From contig JAQISU010000189.1 in assembly GCA_029339505.1 (NCBI GenBank), forward strand, positions 248,001 to 312,000: a stretch of DNA of 64,000 nucleotides, written 5' to 3'. A program made the translations under genes and the position numbers. The DNA is from Unio delphinus. Taxonomy: Eukaryota; Mollusca; Bivalvia; Unionida; Unionidae. Positions 48,052 to 57,189 of the stretch are shown here, in pieces (positions within the stretch are counted from its first letter, which is position 1; every line of letters begins with the position of its first letter). The notes under the pieces are model-generated. The model ran no database searches, was not told the origin of the DNA, and saw nothing but the letters and a program-made list of their open reading frames with translations.

Positions 48052-49399
48052 CACAGTGGGATCCCGCTATAACCCGCCCTGCTATAACCCGAATTCGGAT
48101 ATAACCCGGTCGTGGCATGGCTCCCGAAATTTCGGGTAATTTATTACAGGTATTTTTCTCAAAGACCAAAAAAAAAAAAAAAAAAAAAAATTTTTTAAGT
48201 ATAAAAAAAAAGACAAAGAGTTTAATTATCATTCTCATATTCGTCTAAACAGTGCCAAAAAGTACGTGTTGAAAATGTATTATCAAAATTTCTTCTAGTT
48301 TTGTGCCAAAATAAACGTCGGAAATACGAACCAATTGCTGGGCCTACTGTGAACTTTAATATTTGTTTATTGTTGAAAAATTACAGCTCATAAGTGTCAA
48401 TATTATAATTACCGATTCCTGAGTAATGAAGCCATCGTGTCTACTTTGTGTTTGTCTTGAATGCATTCTGAATACAATCGTTGCTCTAATAATTTCCAAT
48501 TATATGTTCTCTTAATTTCATACACAACTAAGCAATAGCCAATGCGGGGGTTGATAAAAGATTCTCACCAGAATGTATAAATCAATCAATTTAAGTACAT
48601 TGTTTATCATCAAAGTGAACTGCCGAGCTAAACAGTGACATAATTCAGTGGTTAAAATACAGCCAGTTCTTCCTGCTGTATAGATAGAGTACATCAAAAG
48701 AACATGACGCAATAGCTGGGCGGCAAGTTCAAAGGACTTTGACTAGCAGCTTGGGTGGGAAAATGTGCTGAAATTTACAATGACTGAATTCAGAGACAGA
48801 AAGATCCTGAGATGTACATGTAGTTATGATAAGAATACACTTTAGCTTCCATTATTTAATCTACGGACATGTACTATTTCATCATTCATAACGTACACCC
48901 GTTACGTAATTTTTTTTTTATTTTCTTTTCATTGAATTCCGTCACATAATGATCTGTGACAAAATTATTGAATATTTTACATCCTTGTGTGGATATTTTC
49001 GATGGAAATATTTGTATTATGGATTCAGTGTATGTTACAAGATTCGCTGGTGAGTACACGGTGTTGATACTCTTTTCATGCAATAGATTATACATGTATA
49101 TATAAATTAGACACGTGTATGTACCAATGCATGGTTCTCTGAATAAAGTAATATATTAAATCTGCAATTTCTGTTACCACAGCAAATGTTTTTCTCATTT
49201 AATATATATTGATCAAAAATGGTAATTGTACCATGCATTTTCGCACCCGTCTTTATGTACCCCACCCCACCCCCACCCCCCGCAATTAAATCCAAAAATG
49301 TGTTGGTATTGTACATGGTTGCTTATAACACGGTTCGGTTCATATCCCGGTCGGATTCTATGGCTCCCAACTACCGTGTTATAGCAGGGTCCCACTGTG
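48052..49399. mobile_element. Non-autonomous DNA transposon with terminal inverted repeats
   Basis: A 1348-bp insertion that splits a tandem-repeat unit. The left end starts cacagtgggatcccgctata. The reverse complement of the right end starts cacagtgggaccctgctata. The 22-bp ends differ at two positions. Subterminal sequence is also related (tataaccc-type repeats; 'catggctcccgaa' on the left, 'gccatagaatccg' on the reverse right side). The CAGTGGGA...CTATAA ends resemble pogo/Tigger-type Tc1-mariner elements. The interior, with poly-A, poly-T and poly-C runs, has no transposase frame. Flanks rejoin as 'gagatata' and 'cttgtatt', close to the uninterrupted unit; I could not see a TA duplication on the right side. 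Confidence 0.8.
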
Positions 49400-49470
49400 C
49401 TTGTATTACTTGGTCCTTGTTGATTAGTTTCCTGTCTTTAGACACGCTATAGAGATATAGCTTGTATTGC
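49400..49470. repeat. About 60-bp tandem array (right part)
   Basis: Continuation of the array at 47631-48051 beyond the inserted element: 'cttgtattacttggtccttg', 'ttgattagtttcctgtcttt' and 'agacacgctatagagatata'. It ends at 'gcttgtattgctgaaatc'. Confidence 0.9.
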
Positions 49471-49668
49471 TGAAATCTTGAGATCTCAATGGGATTTTTT
49501 ATTTTTTTTAAATTCAGTCATTTACAGGCGTGATGAACACTGGAGATCCATCTTCTAACTTTGCTTTCCTCACATTTTCTTAGTTTATGATGCTGAAAAG
49601 AAGATTATACACAAGCATAAACCTCTGTAAAGTGTCATAATTAACCATATTATTCAATAAATGGATTT

Positions 49669-49907
49669 GGGTGGCCGTGTGGTCTAAAGCACTATCCATT
49701 ACGGATCACTGCCATCTAACCTCTGTCTGAATAGGTTCGAGTCTCGGATTTGGCCAATGTGGGTATGTCAGAAAGCTTGCCAGTAGCTTCTCATGGGTCA
49801 GTGGTTCTTTCCAGGGTTTTTCTGGGTTCTTCCTCCACTATTAATACTGGCGGCCATGTATAGCCTATATTGTGCTGAAAACATTATGTTAAACCCTACT
49901 ACAACAA
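49669..49907 (+). mobile_element. SINE family B with 14-bp target-site duplication
   Basis: Head 'gggtggccgtgtggtctaaa', B-box-like 'aggttcgagtctc', body 'cttctcatgggtcagtggtt' and 'ttcctccactattaatactg', and end 'atgttaaaccctactacaac'. The sequence caataaatggattt is repeated exactly at 49655-49668 and 49908-49921. Confidence 0.93.
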
Positions 49908-49921
49908 CAATAAATGGATTT

Positions 49922-51630
49922 AATTTTAAACAATTTGCCAAATCATCACGGAATTGCAATATTCCCATTCATGACATAATGTGAAAGCAATAGTCTGATA
50001 AACTAGGTTTGACTGTATAAACTGTATAACTCTTCACTACATTTAAACTTAAGCCACAATAAAACTTTCTTAAATCAAAATCTTAATCATCAGATATTGA
50101 ATTTAATTTACTGATCTCAATCATATCATTAATGGGTTGTAGTTATCATTTTTAAATTTATATTTCATTAAAATTTCATTTTAATTTAAAACAAAATTGA
50201 GCTTTAGTTTTTATTATTAATGGGTATGTACCATCAGAATTTATGGCAAAAAAATGAAATCACAGTAATCATAGCCAGACAAGAAAAATAAATCAACAAA
50301 CTGCCAAAGTGCTGTGTTTCAGATTTGAGCCACTTTCATTAAATTAAGAATGATAAATATATATTATATATTTGTAACTGAATGCATTTCTGATGTAACT
50401 TATTGTTGCTTTTACAGTATATTCAGGTATTCTTATGCAGTATATTGTTGGAGATAATTTTGTGAAAATAATTTTAATATTATTATGTATGAGATTAATG
50501 TTAATTTTCTTCTATTGTGTTGTTATAGTTGTTAGTTATTATTGTTGGATACTTGTTAAAGAAACTATAACCTATTTGATAATGTTTGTATCATTCTATA
50601 TAAATATATTTTGTATAATAATCCATGAATGTCTTTACACTGTTGGTTCCAAGGTACTTTCCTGTGGGATGTTATATATGTATCAATTTGTCATAATAAC
50701 ATTTATTTCTAAATAGAAATCTTGTGGGATTGTGCAATCTGTAGAGTTAATTTCCATGCACCTTGAATCCTAACCATCAATGGTCCTTATTTCTTGCTGA
50801 CCAAATATCATATTTATTAATAAATAATGCAGTGGTCATTCTGGCTTGATGACTATGGTATTGGACTTGTAACCAAAAACATTCCTCACCAGTAATTAGA
50901 ATACCTATTCATTTTTGTTAAATAGCCTTGAAACTCATCTTCAGACTGCTCCTCCAGTCTTGTAATTATAAATATCTGGGTGGAAAATTCATTCTTGCTT
51001 ACGTTTAGACCCTGCTGCGGGATGCTGCCTCCCAATGAAGAAACCTTGTAAAAAATGTGGATGAAGTACTTGGTCTGTCACATAATAGCAGATGAAACTA
51101 ATGTGAAAGGGGAAAATATCCAGTCTAGCAGTTAATAAATTTCTTTTTCTATACACCAGTAGCAATTTTGTAAAATGGATGGACATGGATCAGACCAGAT
51201 TAGTACATTAAGTAACTAGCAACACCATGAAGTCTGTATGTTCATTCATTCAATATCAATGCTTTTTTTGTGATTAATTTTATGCAGATAAAAACAGAAG
51301 GTATTGGAAATTGACAAAAAGACATTTATGCTAATAATGTCTTTCGAAACACATGGTCATATGAATTAGACCACTGATACATGAAAGAGTGCTTTTAATA
51401 GCTGGGCAAGAGCATGGTTTCCATTTCTGCTTGAAATGAATTATAACTCTCAAACATATATTAGGGTGTTATATTTTAGTGCCAATACCAAGAAAGGCTT
51501 GAGTGCTGGGGGTGAGTGATAGGCAACCCTGCAAGATAATTTTTTTTAATCTTTAAACGTGGTCAGTATTAACAGATAGTGTAACATTTGGTGTATACCA
51601 GATGGCCAGGAGGTCAGATATCCATCCATC

Positions 51631-51631
<1 letters not shown>
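49922..51631. other. No gene recognised
   Basis: AT-rich intergenic DNA. The frame 50435-50716 (93 codons) is hydrophobic and rich in Ile, Phe and Tyr, as expected of AT-rich random sequence, and shows no domain. Confidence 0.45.

Positions 51632-51721
<90 letters not shown>
51632..51721. repeat. (AT)n microsatellite
   Basis: About 90 bp of uninterrupted AT repeat. It is likely to be length-variable and able to form cruciforms. Confidence 0.97.
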
Positions 51722-51725
<4 letters not shown>

Positions 51726-52136
51726 GGTGTGAGGACTTGATCATAAGCCTTTTTATGTGACCATGCCAAACAAAGAGAGTGTCATCTTTTTCTTAGTCAT
51801 ATGCAAGATGTGATTTAGTAGTTTTGTCATGGTGTGCAGTATGCAAAGATCACTGATCTCTTTTGTCAGGGATGATTTTATTTAAACTACAGTAAACTTG
51901 TGTAAACAAACCTTTGAGAGATTAACATGTACATGAATTATATATTCTTAAATCTGTTGATATTTATGATAGTAATAAAATATAATAATAAAAATAATAA
52001 TAAAACTGTTGTTTGGTTCATGGTATTTTTTCCAAAACCAAGTTTGAAAAATGAATTTGCATTTAGAAGTCACCTTTATACAATGGTCAGTTTTGATCTT
52101 CCTATGGGTGGCTAAAATTGACAGGTTTGACCATCT

Positions 52137-52237
<101 letters not shown>

Positions 52238-52267
52238 AATACAAATCATGGTGAATAACAGTCCTGT

Positions 52268-52530
52268 CAAGTACTTGTTGCTGTTGTAGGGTTTAAAATC
52301 ATTTTTCAGCACACAATATGCTATTCGGTGGCCAGTATTATTGGTGGAAGAAGAACACAGGAATACCCGCCAAAAAACCCACAGACCAATGAAAAGCTAC
52401 TGAAAAGTTTTCTCACATACACACATTGGCCAAATCTGAGACTCAAACCCACGTAGACGGAGATGAGATGGCAGTGATCCATAACAGAAAGCGCTTTTGA
52501 CCACTCTAACACTCAGAGCCTCCCTTTTTA
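52268..52530 (-). mobile_element. SINE family B, reverse orientation
   Basis: Reverse complement of the family: 'ctgttgtagggtttaaaatc', 'ttggtggaagaagaacacag', 'aaaagctactgaaaagtttt' and 'gtgatccataacagaaagcg', ending with the head at about 52525. It lies just left of the Polinton remnant. Confidence 0.9.
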
Positions 52531-52597
52531 AGTGCACTGGATCCAGCAACAGATCATGTGTGTCAGGGATTGGTTAAGATAAGTGCTATAACTGACA

Positions 52598-52723
52598 ATG
52601 AATGCAACACTGGATATGTTTGCCATACCACCCAGCATCAATACGTTGAACATGTCGGCAGGCTATATTTTAGTGGTGGACACAATTGTTAACATTTTCT
52701 ATGCAGCTCTTGCAAAGCCCTGA
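52598..52723 (+). pseudogene. Short ORF with a duplicated major-capsid start motif (Polinton-like)
   Basis: A 41-codon ORF starting ATG at 52598 and containing LDMFAIPPS near its start. The 26 nt at 52609-52634 are identical to 53644-53669, which encode the same motif at the beginning of the major capsid pseudogene. After that the two sequences part. It may be a truncated extra copy of the capsid gene start or the result of recombination inside the remnant. The ORF ends at TGA 52721-52723. Confidence 0.55.
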
Positions 52724-52752
52724 ATGAACAAGGCCAAACAAAAAAAATACGA

Positions 52753-53319
52753 TTGAGTACCATCAGGTTTATTGGTAGTTTGTTTGAAATTTTGAGTGGA
52801 CATCCACATATGGTAGCACATACTTTGAGCCCGAAGATCAACATTAATATGGATTTTTACACAGCTTTTGGATCATCGGTAGAAATGAACGAAGGACTCA
52901 ATTTGATGTTTGTGTACTTCGATGAGATTAAAGTATAACGAAGTGGGACACTGGCATACCATTAATACGTGTTATGTCTTTCAATGTGGATTCTATCACG
53001 ACCAATAACCAGGAAGGTGGAAAAAACGTATCACGTTCACCGCGAATTTGTACATCCTCACTATTTACCGGTCAGTGAGCCTTATTTCGACACTATCAAT
53101 ATTGCTATAAAAGGTGATCTGGTACAAAATATTCCATTCTCCAAAGGTAATAGCACGGTGAAACTCCATTTTGGAGGGGAAGAAAATCATACGACTCTTA
53201 AGCCATGTATCCATTGTACGGAGGAGTCACTCGAAAATGAAGACATAGTTTATATTAAAATCGGCCTTTCGTTCGATAGCTCCGATTTTGAAACCAATGG
53301 TGACACGAGGAGTGCATGA
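52753..53319 (+). pseudogene. Penton-like minor capsid protein remnant (Polinton/Maverick)
   Basis: Two open pieces in different frames. 52753-52938 includes MFVYFDEIK, and 52969-53319 includes HPHYLPVSEPYFDTINIAIK and then STVKLHFGG. The pattern of a strand-rich segment with 'YLP...-F-D-T-I-x-I...PF...VKLHF' matches the C-terminal part of the penton-base-like minor capsid protein of Polinton/adintovirus elements, and its place just before the major capsid gene fits their gene order. The reading frame shifts between 52938 and 52975, and the N-terminal part is missing or unrecognisable. Such proteins form the vertices of the icosahedral shell. I assign this from motif resemblance, less firmly than the major capsid gene. 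Confidence 0.55.
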
Positions 53320-53331
53320 TTTGAAAGATGA

Positions 53332-53600
53332 GGAGTTGAAGCTTTCTTAAGAGCAGGCAAAACAGTCTTGCTGGAAACGGGCAAAGACATTTTATGCCAA
53401 CTAGAAACTCAACTAAATGCCATGGAAGGTACCGATTCAGGCATTCTTGCTTCCCCGATGCCACATCAAGAATAAGGCCGAAAGAGACGACGAAAACACC
53501 ATTCCAGAGGACTTCACACACCCAGAACTAGACAGACTAAGAAAAGAACTCTCCTAGACTTAGATGTGTTTGAGTATGACAATAACCAGAGAGAGAAAGA
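53332..53600 (+). pseudogene. Small basic ORF between the two capsid genes
   Basis: An open frame from 53332 to a stop at 53473-53475 includes AGKTVLLETGKDILCQLETQ. The same frame continues after the stop with the very basic segment RKRRRKHHSRGLHTPRTRQT and runs into the start of the major capsid pseudogene, which uses another frame. A small basic protein in this position could be a DNA-condensing or core component of the element, but I do not recognise its family. The single stop suggests decay. Confidence 0.35.
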
Positions 53601-54797
53601 ACAAAAATTATGCACCGAGAGTCTTCCGTCGGTTCAAGTCGGAACTGGATATGTTTGCCATACCACCCACCATGATGATGATGCAAGAATACCAATGGGT
53701 CGAATTTCATCCCATCTCCTTTTTGACGGGTTCAGCTCTTATCAAGTTTGCAATCAAAGGACAGCCCGAAGATTTCATCGATCTGAACAACAGTTACTTG
53801 TACCTGAAAGTCAAAGTGAACGAAACGGATGGTAGCAATATAGATGCCGATGAGGTAGTAGTTTCCGTCAACAATTTCATGCATTACTTGTCCAGCGAGG
53901 TGGATTTGTACTTTAATAACAAACTAGTAAGCAGCAGCATGGATACTTACCCTTATCGAGCGCACCTGGAAAATATCTTGACGTTCTGAAAAGAAGCCAG
54001 AAACACCCATCTGGATGCTTGCGTGGTATAGAGACCTGACACAGCGGGCAAGTTCGATCAGTTGGCAGATACAATTGCACCAGTAAGGGATTCGATCAAC
54101 GTCAAAAGAAAATTGTTGGAAGTCGAAGTTCAGAACTGATGGACCGCTTGTATTGGACATGCGGTTACAAGAGACGTATCTGCCGAACGGTGTACATGAT
54201 TGGCTAATGCTCTCGATTACAAAACCGTTATCGAGAAAGCCAGACAATACGTGCGACGCGTGGAAGTGTCAAATTTTGAGCGTAACCGATACGACGCGTT
54301 TAAATGAAAACTACTAGGCTCCGATCTATGATCGAAGCTCATCTGTTCCATGGACAGTCACACAAGCAATTCATCAATGGTATCTTTAGCAATGCAGCAT
54401 TCAACGGATACCACAATCCAATTCCTTTCGAGTTCAGCACTAAGACGTGTCCAGGATGGAAGTCAGTGACGATGGCAAGACATTCTGTACCAGACCCTTC
54501 GAACCTGACTTTGTAGTGTCAAGATGAATTACTTAAGATCATACTTATACCTGTACAAAGCCACCGTACAGTTATGGACCAAAACCAGTCACGGCATTAC
54601 GTACGAAGATTAAGCGGAATTTCACTCCAGACCATGGCGGCAACGAAGGACATTTCCACCTTATAAAATCCGGCCAGATTCGTATAGAACTTCACTTCAC
54701 GTAAGCTCTACCTGAGAGGGTGAACGTCATCCTTTATTGCAAAATCAATAATACTATAGACAATAATGTTATAGAAATAGTTGTAGACTACTATTAG
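53564..54797 (+). pseudogene. Polinton/Maverick (adintovirus-like) major capsid protein remnant
   Basis: Remnant of the double jelly-roll major capsid protein, which in animal genomes is usually labelled 'uncharacterized protein F54H12.2-like'. The first piece (53564-53989, 141 codons) carries LDMFAIPPT, WVEFHPISFLTGSALIKFAI, EDFIDLNNSYLYLKVKV and DTYPYRAHLENILTF. It is followed by stops at 53987-53989 and 54029-54031, a frame change with DMRLQETYLPNGVHD near 54155-54200, another frame (54304-54516) with FSNAAFNGYHNPIPFEF, and a final piece with GGNEGHFHLIKSGQIRIELH and a stop at 54795-54797. The total span of about 1.23 kb (some 410 codons) is close to what a complete gene would need. At least three frameshifts and several stops mean it is not functional. 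The main signal is strong even without a database search. Confidence 0.82.
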
Positions 54798-54895
54798 AAG
54801 CTATGGAAGACACTTATCCTTTGTAAGGATGTTTTAGTTCACTTATGTGCTTGACACATAAAAAGTCGACGGTTAGTCATTCGCTCCATTCAACA

Positions 54896-55015
54896 ATGAA
54901 TAAACCAATACGGCAACTAACCACATTGAAAAGATGCAAACGTTTACAAGACGTTCTAGACAATTTGGTGGTGATAGAGGAAATGTTAACAAAACTGGAC
55001 ATTGATTATTACTAA
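54896..55015 (+). other. Small unassigned ORF after the capsid remnant
   Basis: A 39-residue ORF with an amphipathic, Leu-rich pattern: LTTLKRCKRLQDVLDNLVV then IEEMLTKLDIDYY. It lies 98 bp after the capsid stop, in the same direction. It could be a remnant of another small late gene of the element or chance; no family is recognised. Confidence 0.25.
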
Positions 55016-55019
55016 TGTG

Positions 55020-55290
55020 CCCATAGAGTTAAGAAGGAGATCAAGAACTTGATGAAGTGTGAGAAAATATTGAAGGAGATGATAAAAGAAGAAAAGGATG
55101 GAAGGAGGATAAAGAGGACAAAATAAGATTAAAGAATGGAATAATACAATAGAAAAGGAAGAAAATATGAAAGGAATAAAAAAGAAGAGGAGACTTTATA
55201 CAGGAGGAAAAACAGAAAAAAGAAGAGAACAGCGACTGCAACACTAAAAAGATGGTGCAGGAAAAGAAGAAACTAAAAGAAGACATAAAA
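55020..55290 (+). repeat. Purine-rich tract
   Basis: A strongly A/G-biased strand (gaaggagatgataaaagaag and similar), with Lys/Glu/Arg-rich translations in all forward frames. It looks like low-complexity sequence rather than a coiled-coil gene, because stops interrupt each frame. Confidence 0.6.
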
Positions 55291-55299
55291 CCCAAAGGC

Positions 55300-55947
55300 C
55301 CTTTTACAGAACCACTCCACTGCCTCGAAAATATATTTATTCTCTTTGCCTATTTTTTAAAGTCGATTTTATAGTTTAGATGTGATAGATTGATGTTCAT
55401 CAATTTATGTATATGTGTTGCATGTATTATTCCTATTGTCCCCATACAATAACCCAATTTTTCATGTCGCTGTTCTGGCACAATATTGCGCATGTTAAAT
55501 TCCCCTGGTTGTTAAACGTACCGGGAGGTGGGGGTCTGTAATGTATTTTCACATTGTCTCACAACGTGCCCAGGATGTGCTATAAAATGTTGACCCTGAA
55601 CGTGCCTGCGAACAGTTTTTGACTGGGATTTACATAGACCCTAAATTTACATAGACCCTAAATAGCCCCTGTACACTATTAACGAACATAAACAACGTAA
55701 TAAGACTGTAAATCATCGAACGAAACTTAAGATCCAATCATCATCGTGATACCAATATTAGCCAGATGCTAGCAATGGTGACTATTTAGAATATATCATT
55801 ATTAAAAAAAGTTGTATTGATGTGATTTTTTTTTAAAGGTTATTCCTTACAGTAGTAGGACAAATAAGCATTCCAAGAGGCCTCGTTTAGCGTCCACTTT
55901 TCTTAGTATTGTCGTAAACAATTATTATTGCTGATTAATTTCTATAA
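55300..55947. other. No gene recognised; short direct repeat
   Basis: Contains two adjacent copies of 'atttacatagaccctaaa' near 55630-55665 and a TATAAAA at about 55580. No open frame or transposon end is evident. Confidence 0.4.
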
Positions 55948-56030
55948 ATGTTGTTGTAAGGTTTAACGCCATTTTTCAGCACAATATAGACTATACATGT
56001 CGGCCAGAATAACTGGTAGAGGAAGAAACT
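55948..56030 (-). mobile_element. SINE family B, 3' part, reverse orientation
   Basis: Reverse complement of the family end: 'gttgttgtaaggtttaacgc', 'catttttcagcacaatatag' and 'ggtagaggaagaaact'. The rest of the SINE is replaced by the hairpin that follows. Confidence 0.75.
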
Positions 56031-56034
56031 TGAA

Positions 56035-56085
56035 AAGATAACTCGAAAATCTCTCTCTGATAGAGAGAGATTTTCAAGTTATCTT
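56035..56085. repeat. Near-perfect 24-bp hairpin
   Basis: The left arm 56035-56058 (aagataactcgaaaatctct plus ctct) and right arm 56062-56085 pair at 23 of 24 positions around a 3-nt loop. It abuts a truncated reverse SINE and looks like a breakpoint-induced inverted duplication (foldback). Confidence 0.9.
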
Positions 56086-56160
56086 CTACTTATTGACTCT
56101 CAAATGCATTACATTTAGTTCCTGATTGCCTTCGCAAAAAATAAAAAAGCGCAATTTCTC

Positions 56161-56178
56161 CCCCCCCCCCCGTCTCTT

Positions 56179-56245
<67 letters not shown>
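56161..56245. repeat. Poly-C and (CT)n microsatellite
   Basis: A ten-base C run followed by about 70 bp of CT repeat with a few TTT interruptions. Confidence 0.95.
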
Positions 56246-56248
<3 letters not shown>

Positions 56249-56493
56249 GGTTTTCTCAGCGGCAAACGCAAAGAACGACCACATAAAAGTCTGATTTTCT
56301 CCAATTTCTTCTCATATATTTATTACACGTATGATCGCATACATGGTCCAACTGCCAAGGTTAGAAGTAATTCAAGGTCTCTCGATTCGGCCAGGGTTAC
56401 AGTTTGCCATGAGCTGATTTTCATCCACTCTTTACGCGTATGCCTTTCATTCTACTGTTACTGTCCGGTCACGTGCTACAATTAAATCTTTGA

Positions 56494-56700
56494 CCCAACC
56501 ACGCTACAACTACTAGAAATGATCTTGCCAATCGCATTGTTGGTGCAAACAACACCTATGCTACTAAACACTTTCTAACAAATCACGTATATGAGTCTCT
56601 TTACGATTCCGACACTTCGGAGTTAGGATACCACCATTTGGTTCAGGACAACCAAGGGTATCTATTCGGAAACAGTTGGTATTCCCAGGTAGGGTATTAA
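56494..56700 (+). other. Coding-like open segment, possible exon
   Basis: An open frame without ATG reading LANRIVGANNTYATKHFLTN, HVYESLYDSDTSELGYHHLV and QDNQGYLFGNSWYSQ. Its composition is balanced and protein-like, unlike the low-complexity frames around it. A donor-like cag|gtaggg occurs at 56688/56689, and the frame closes four codons later if unspliced. An acceptor could be 'actactag' at 56516. No family is recognised and no partner exon is found. Confidence 0.25.
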
Positions 56701-56955
56701 CTTACTTAATCAATATAATTATCATGCATATTTAATATCAACAGTCAAATGTAGACAAAGCACCTAAAGCAAACTATCATCGTGCACACACATTAGTATC
56801 TTAACATCTGTGTTTCTTTTGATTAGAATTTTCTCTCCTGAAATAAAATAACATCTACAGTATTTTGTCGTGTGTCTATCTGTCTTACTTTCTGCCCATC
56901 AATTTGTTCTAATTCGTCTCTTCACGGGCCTTAATATCGTGACTACTTTCTTACT

Positions 56956-56960
<5 letters not shown>

Positions 56961-57027
<67 letters not shown>

Positions 57028-57115
57028 CATATTAAATAATGTATAGCATTACTTTCGCATGTGTGGAGTATCTTGTAACTGCAACATTATGCGTAGGAGT
57101 AATAACTTTTATGTG

Positions 57116-57185
<70 letters not shown>
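56961..57185. repeat. (CT)n and (GA)n tracts in opposed orientation
   Basis: 56961-57023 is a CT repeat of about 63 bp. 57116-57185 is a GA repeat of about 70 bp. The 92 bp between them are unique. The two tracts are complementary and could pair into a long stem. Confidence 0.95.
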
Positions 57186-57188
<3 letters not shown>

Positions 57189-57189
57189 G

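Noticed and set aside
50435..50716. Hydrophobic 93-codon ORF resembling a membrane protein
   Set aside because: Its Ile/Phe/Tyr/Val-rich composition is expected from AT-rich DNA, and there is no conserved motif or splice context beyond a chance cag.
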